From assembly GCA_023212725.1 (NCBI GenBank), contig JALBYF010000014.1:238733-302732 (forward strand): a stretch of 64,000 bases of DNA, written 5' to 3'. Made by a program: the position numbers and the translations under genes. Shown in pieces: positions 60,081-64,000 of the stretch. Every line of letters starts with the position of its first letter. The first letter of the stretch is position 1. Under the pieces are notes generated by a model. It ran no database searches, was not told the origin of the DNA, and saw nothing but the letters and a program-made list of their open reading frames with translations. This DNA is from Tranzscheliella williamsii. Lineage: Eukaryota > Basidiomycota > Ustilaginomycetes > Ustilaginales > Ustilaginaceae.

Positions 60081-62048
60081 ATGGCAGCGTACAAGGGCCT
60101 TACATTTGCCGAGACATTGGAGGATTTGAGCTGCCGTTTTATCATCAACCTTCCGTCCGACGAGCTGTCTAGCATAGAGCGCATCTGCTTCCAAGTCGAG
60201 CAGGCGCACTGGTTTTACGAAGACTTCCTTCGTCCCTTGAACCCTTCGCTTCCTTCTCAAGGTCTACGCCGCTTTTCTTCGTATCTTTTGCACACCTCTT
60301 CGCTGACCGTGCCTCTTATTCAGAGGTATATCACCGGGGGCAGCGGCCAGCAGGACCTCGAGGCGGCTTTTGACGACTTTCTCAAGTACAAAACACGGGT
60401 ACCTGTGTGTGGCGCTATCCTCCTATCCGAGGATTGGAACAAATGTCTCCTGGTCAAGGGGTGGAAATCCTCGGCCTCATGGGGCTTTCCCAAGGGCAAA
60501 ATCAACCAAAACGAGCCGGAGAGAGATTGCGCCATTCGAGAAGTGCTGGAAGAGACGGGGTATGACTGCTCATATTTGCTGCCAACGGATAGTACGGACT
60601 ATCTCGATCTTACTATGCGAGAGCAAAGGATTCGCCTGTACATCGTTGCCGGGGTGAAGGAGGATACCAAATTCGAGACGCTGACACGAAAGGAAATCTC
60701 CAAGATTGCCTGGTTCAAGCTGAGCGACCTTCCTACTTGGAAGAAGTCTAAGGATCCGCCTGCCAACCTTGGTGGCAAGTTCTACCTCATCTCTCCTTTC
60801 ATTGGACGGCTCAAGCAGTGGATCCATGCTCATAAACATTCCCATGCCACGCGCCCTCGCAGCAAGCCTGACTCTGACGTGGACGCAGACCGGCCAGTTC
60901 AAGACGCTTCGAAAGAAGCCACAACAGCTCATCCAGCACCGTTAAGCTCGAGCACGTCCGGACAATCCGTCCCGCAATTTGTGGATGGAAGCTCGCTGTT
61001 CCCCTCTTTTTCTGGTGACTCGAAAGCAGCGACATCCAAAGCTGGACCTCTGCCTGCTCCGCCTACTAGCAACAAGCTCAAGGCCTTGCTTGGTCTTTCA
61101 TCGCCCCCGACTGAAGCGGCGGCTTCCGTTCCTCCCTCTACAGCGGCTTTCGAAGGCATGTTCCCCGGTGTGGGAGCCCACGTCATCCAAGCAACAGGCG
61201 ATGAACGGGGCCAGCAGCTGCTGTCTCTCCTGATGGACTCCCAAGGGCCCCAGCAAGCTCATTCGAACGGCCACAGCGTGGCTGAAAGTCCTCATGCCCG
61301 GGCGTCGGCGATGCTTTCTGCTCTGAACGGCCCCGGCCCGGTGCAAACAGCAAGCACCCAAAGCCAGGAAGGTCGCAACGCGGGCCCACAAGCCTTGCTG
61401 GACATGCTCAATGCTCAAGCTAGGACCCAATCGCCCCTGCCTGCCCCCCGGCCGCAGAAGACTGGCCAGGCTCAGAAGCTGCTCCAGATGATCAGCTCCG
61501 GCCACGATCGGTCATCATCTCAGGGGAGTTTTGCATCTTTAGACAATGGCAGTGCTCCGTCGAACCCGGCTCCTGCGCCGGATGCTCAGTCAGATGCGCT
61601 GCTCCGGATGCTCCAGCCAGCCTCTCCTCCTTCTAGCAACGTTCCTCAAGAGGCTAGACAGGCGCCGCAGAATGATCTGCTCTCCATCCTCACTGCTGGC
61701 TTACCAGGACATCAACCCTCTGCTAATGGCGATGCGCGACAACAGTATCCTCAGCACCAGCCGCATACTCATCAGCATCCCGCGCACCACCAGCAATATG
61801 CCTTCCAACCGAACCTTGCGTTCGCGTTCCCGCCTCCGCCACCTCACTTCTTACCTCAGGGGATGATGCCGTTCGCTGGGCCTGGAGGCGGACACTATGT
61901 TCATGGGTCAATTCAACATCCGCAAGTGCAGGGCCATCTGCAAGCTCAGAGCCATCTGCAAGCTCAGAGCCATCTGCAAAGCCCACCCGCCCAATGGGGG
62001 TCGATTAACCCTGGCATTCCGCCTTACTCCACCGGTCCCCCTGCCTAG
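60081..62048 (+). CDS. DCP2: mRNA decapping enzyme Dcp2
   Basis: 655 aa, intronless. The N-terminal regulatory domain starts at residue 10 (ETLEDLSCRFIINLPSDELS, HWFYEDF). The Nudix domain has the complete Nudix box G-x5-E-x7-REVLEETG from G139 to G160, with E154, E157 and E158 as metal ligands. Box B follows (KFYLISPFIGRLKQWI). It removes the 7-methylguanosine cap with Dcp1 in the cytoplasm and P-bodies. The ~400-residue tail is Pro/Gln/His-rich and disordered and carries seven short leucine-rich helices (residues 333-339, 380-385, 411-415, 438-443, 467-471, 507-511, 533-537). An 18-bp tandem repeat codes for HLQAQS units near the end. Confidence 0.96.
   Translation: MAAYKGLTFAETLEDLSCRFIINLPSDELSSIERICFQVEQAHWFYEDFLRPLNPSLPSQGLRRFSSYLLHTSSLTVPLIQRYITGGSGQQDLEAAFDDFLKYKTRVPVCGAILLSEDWNKCLLVKGWKSSASWGFPKGKINQNEPERDCAIREVLEETGYDCSYLLPTDSTDYLDLTMREQRIRLYIVAGVKEDTKFETLTRKEISKIAWFKLSDLPTWKKSKDPPANLGGKFYLISPFIGRLKQWIHAHKHSHATRPRSKPDSDVDADRPVQDASKEATTAHPAPLSSSTSGQSVPQFVDGSSLFPSFSGDSKAATSKAGPLPAPPTSNKLKALLGLSSPPTEAAASVPPSTAAFEGMFPGVGAHVIQATGDERGQQLLSLLMDSQGPQQAHSNGHSVAESPHARASAMLSALNGPGPVQTASTQSQEGRNAGPQALLDMLNAQARTQSPLPAPRPQKTGQAQKLLQMISSGHDRSSSQGSFASLDNGSAPSNPAPAPDAQSDALLRMLQPASPPSSNVPQEARQAPQNDLLSILTAGLPGHQPSANGDARQQYPQHQPHTHQHPAHHQQYAFQPNLAFAFPPPPPHFLPQGMMPFAGPGGGHYVHGSIQHPQVQGHLQAQSHLQAQSHLQSPPAQWGSINPGIPPYSTGPPA
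61933..61980 (+). repeat. 18-bp coding tandem repeat in DCP2
   Basis: Two and two-thirds copies of gccatctgcaagctcaga give GHLQAQSHLQAQSHLQ in the DCP2 tail. The copies are nearly identical, so the expansion is recent. Confidence 0.92.
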
Positions 62049-62242
62049 CTATGGACTCGCTTTCCTCGATCACCCAGAGGCTGACTACCTTTTACTGACC
62101 ACCGCACTCGCTGCTTGATGCGTGTTTCTACTAACGCCTTGTTGCGTATGACCAAGGCGCTGGCACTTGGGGCTGGTAGACAAACCATGGGAGCTTTCGA
62201 TCTCGGCCCTGTCAACCTCTAGGTATGACATAAAACATGATG

Positions 62243-62601
62243 AATGTTACAGCCACACCCACTTTCGTGATCCCTACACCCTTTTTCCCGATTTGTGCAA
62301 TCACTATGCCATCGGCAAGCGCGACGAAACGTCCTCATCACTGTCTCCTCCACCGACATCTCCGCACTCTCCTAAACTCATACATCTTGCTGCGCTCGTC
62401 CTCCTCATTCTGTATATCCTGCTCGTCCTGCTTGTCCATGTCACCAAGCTCCTCTGACACCTTTAGTCAGTCACTGACATTTGTATCGCTGATCCGCAGC
62501 TCACAACCAAGGCAATTTTAGGCCAAAGACACATGTGAGCTGATCGCGCAAATCGGGAAATTGGGTGTGGGGATAACGGAAGTGGGTGTGGCTGTAACAT
62601 T
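62243..62601. mobile_element. Inverted-repeat element, MITE-like
   Basis: Two 61-bp arms (62243-62303 and 62541-62601) are inverted copies with 54 of 61 positions matching by my alignment; the outer 21 bp (starting AATGTTACAGCCACACCCAC) are identical. They enclose 237 bp without a clear gene. The form fits a miniature inverted-repeat transposable element, although I see no target-site duplication beside the arms. Inside, on the minus strand, is a short acidic open stretch (DKQDEQDIQNEEDERS) preceded by an intron-like acceptor, perhaps a fragment of a former gene. It lies 195 bp past the DCP2 stop and may fall in its 3' UTR. Confidence 0.6.
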
Positions 62602-62874
62602 GCGGTAGATATAACATATTCACATAACAATGTGAATCCCACTGAGCTAGAGAAGCGGCAAATGCAGACTATGCGCGCTGTTTCCATAAATTCAAGTAGG
62701 GGTGTTCAAGTTGGACCTGGAAATAAAAAATTTCGCATTTGCGCGTCGCAAAACGCTGAGGAGGGTTCAAATTGAAACCCCCTATATCTACTTAGCTCAC
62801 ACCTTCTGTCTCTCCACTTTCCATCTCTATACCTTCCTACCTGCCTTCTTCCTACTGCCTCCTGGCACTCCTGG

Positions 62875-62906
62875 GTACCCAGTCCTATTGTTGTAGGATT
62901 GGGTAC
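62875..62906. repeat. 13-bp inverted repeat with 6-nt loop
   Basis: GTACCCAGTCCTA (62875-62887) and TAGGATTGGGTAC (62894-62906) pair along their length with one G-T position. It is the strongest short hairpin of the right end. Confidence 0.75.
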
Positions 62907-63603
62907 TTGCTCTAGGGAGACCTTACTTCGGCCAATGGCTCGGATACCTTGACCATTCTCCCTGGTGAGCTGGTCCTATCTCCAGGCTTGTAACTCCATG
63001 GACCTGGTTCTTTCACGGACCATTGTTGTAGAGTGTGTTGAGCCACGGCAGCACCTTGTTACGGTTGTTCACCGGCACTCAGGTACTTGACCAGGCACCA
63101 TAGTATGAACAACGTAGCACCTGGCCCGTGCCTGGTCTGCCCCTATCTCGGCCAGATCCTCACCCCATAACCCAGCACACTTGGACACATATATATCCAC
63201 CCTGACCCACAATCCCCCCTTCGGGAGGTTGTCAAATGTATTTAGTCTATTGCTACCCAATAGGAGAAGTACCTGACCCTAATCACCTCATTGCCATCAC
63301 ACGGCCTCTCGTAGCGGTGCACCACCGAATACCCCAGCCTCTACCCCATCACCGGTCACACCGGTGCCTTACCCAGTGCCAGAGGTTATCAGACCCTGGG
63401 GCATAACACACCTTTCATGTGGAAATGTTTGTCAGGTTCTCCTACCGGTTGTTTGTACTGGTGTCTTGGTACTTGGTAAATATATTGGAGTTATTGGTCC
63501 AAGGTACCCGGGACTTTCACCATGGTGCCAGACTGTTAGGACTCGCCCATAGCACTAAAGTTCCAACACAAAGCTCTTGGAGGATTTAATAGGACCGCGA
63601 TGC

Positions 63604-63939
63604 ATGTCCTATGTTACTTGGCAAGTGAAGTGCAAAACAAGACCAGATAAGCTGGCAGCTGCTCAAAGTTGCGACCTCTTTGGCCCACCAATCGATACTG
63701 AAGATGCTTCCTGGTCCGCTGCTACTCAGCAAGCACTACTAGCATTGCATCTGGACCTCTGTAGTGAGAGTCAATTAAGCCTCATGCAGAAGTATAGGAA
63801 AAGGCCTGCTCAGCAGAATGAGGAAGCCGACACCAACACAAAACAAGTGCAGGAAGAGGAAGCTCTATGCGACTTAGCAGAGGGAGAGGGGACCCAGCGT
63901 ACTTGTCCAGGAGATGGGTACTGTGACAGAAGGGGGTAG
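63604..63939 (+). CDS. Doubtful open frame in repeat-like region
   Basis: 111 codons from the ATG at 63604 (MSYVTWQVKCKTRPDKLAAA). The segment DASWSAATQQALLALHLDLC is helical and loosely recalls the start of a retrotransposon gag protein; the C-terminus is acidic. No family is recognised and the surroundings look like mobile DNA. It could be the first part of a Gag-like frame, a broken gene or chance. Confidence 0.25.
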   Translation: MSYVTWQVKCKTRPDKLAAAQSCDLFGPPIDTEDASWSAATQQALLALHLDLCSESQLSLMQKYRKRPAQQNEEADTNTKQVQEEEALCDLAEGEGTQRTCPGDGYCDRRG

Positions 63940-64000
63940 GAGCAACAGGGACTTAACTCGGCACAGTCGTGTGAGGATTCGGGCTAGTGCAGAGTGATCT

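Larger units (their letters stand above)
62602..64000. other. Repeat-like right end of the window
   Basis: Sequence texture changes here: weaker coding character, short repeated phrases rich in GGTAC, CCTGG and TTGTTG, and several small palindromes (ATTCACAT-AACA-ATGTGAAT at about 62618-62637; the 13-bp inverted repeat at 62875-62906; a TATATATCC at about 63187). LTR-style ends are suggested by TGTTAGGA near 63533 and TTCCAACA at 63561-63568, but no second copy is in the window to define an LTR. Probably transposon-derived or subtelomeric-like; unproven. Confidence 0.4.

Noticed and set aside
62167..62457. 96-codon plus-strand frame with a hydrophobic C-terminus
   Set aside because: It runs through the left arm and core of the inverted-repeat element, and its Leu-rich end mirrors an acidic stretch on the other strand.
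1..64000. CRISPR arrays, operons, prophage or bacterial-type riboswitches
   Set aside because: No repeat-spacer pattern or bacterial gene order; the sequence is eukaryotic with spliceosomal introns.

Overview
This is nuclear DNA from a basidiomycete fungus, most likely a smut (Ustilaginaceae; Ustilago, Sporisorium or Pseudozyma type). The grounds are the mix of long intronless genes and small genes with short GT-AG introns, fungal orthologues throughout (Snt1, Rrp45, Nog2, Dcp2, an ER Hsp70 ending HDEL), a DUF3602 protein with GRGGAGN repeats, and a dispersed 5S rRNA gene whose sequence looks ustilaginomycete. The species cannot be named from the sequence alone. There are no operons, CRISPR arrays or prophages.

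Layout, left to right: SNT1-like corepressor (+), elongin C (+, four exons, rebuilt by splicing), a large disordered protein with a SAM-methyltransferase core (+), exosome subunit RRP45 (-), DUF3602 protein (+, three exons), essential myosin light chain (-, three exons, the first being only the ATG), ATP synthase subunit g (+), a leucine-rich-repeat protein (-), S1/P1 nuclease (+), nucleoside hydrolase (-), WBP4/FBP21-like spliceosomal zinc finger (+), KAR2/BiP (+), a seven-helix membrane protein (+), a small ankyrin protein (-), ELOF1/Elf1 (+, three exons), a GPI-anchored Ser-rich wall protein (-), an ERCC6L2-like SNF2 ATPase (+), a 5S rRNA gene (+), a carotenoid oxygenase (+), a makorin-like RING/CCCH protein (-), NOG2 (+, with one unusually long intron), a SIR2/HST1 sirtuin (+), a short mitochondrial membrane protein (-), cystathionine gamma-lyase (-), a secreted MAG1-like protein (+), a DUF427 protein (+, five exons) and the decapping enzyme DCP2 (+).

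Most of these are housekeeping genes on alternating strands, giving many divergent promoter pairs and close convergent 3' ends. They do not form one pathway. Several belong to RNA metabolism (RRP45, WBP4-like, NOG2, DCP2, 5S) and several to chromatin or transcription (SNT1, SIR2, ELC1, ELF1, the SNF2 ATPase). The last 1.8 kb differs in character: a 359-bp inverted-repeat structure lies just past DCP2, followed by a repeat-like stretch with another palindrome and no recognisable gene.

The items most worth a second look are the long structured NOG2 intron (in budding yeast the NOG2 intron hosts snoRNA snR191), the array of short leucine-rich motifs in the DCP2 tail, the inverted-repeat element at 62243-62601, candidate unfolded-protein-response sites at KAR2, and the ATG-only first exon of the myosin light chain. 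I did not find a clearly new multi-gene system.
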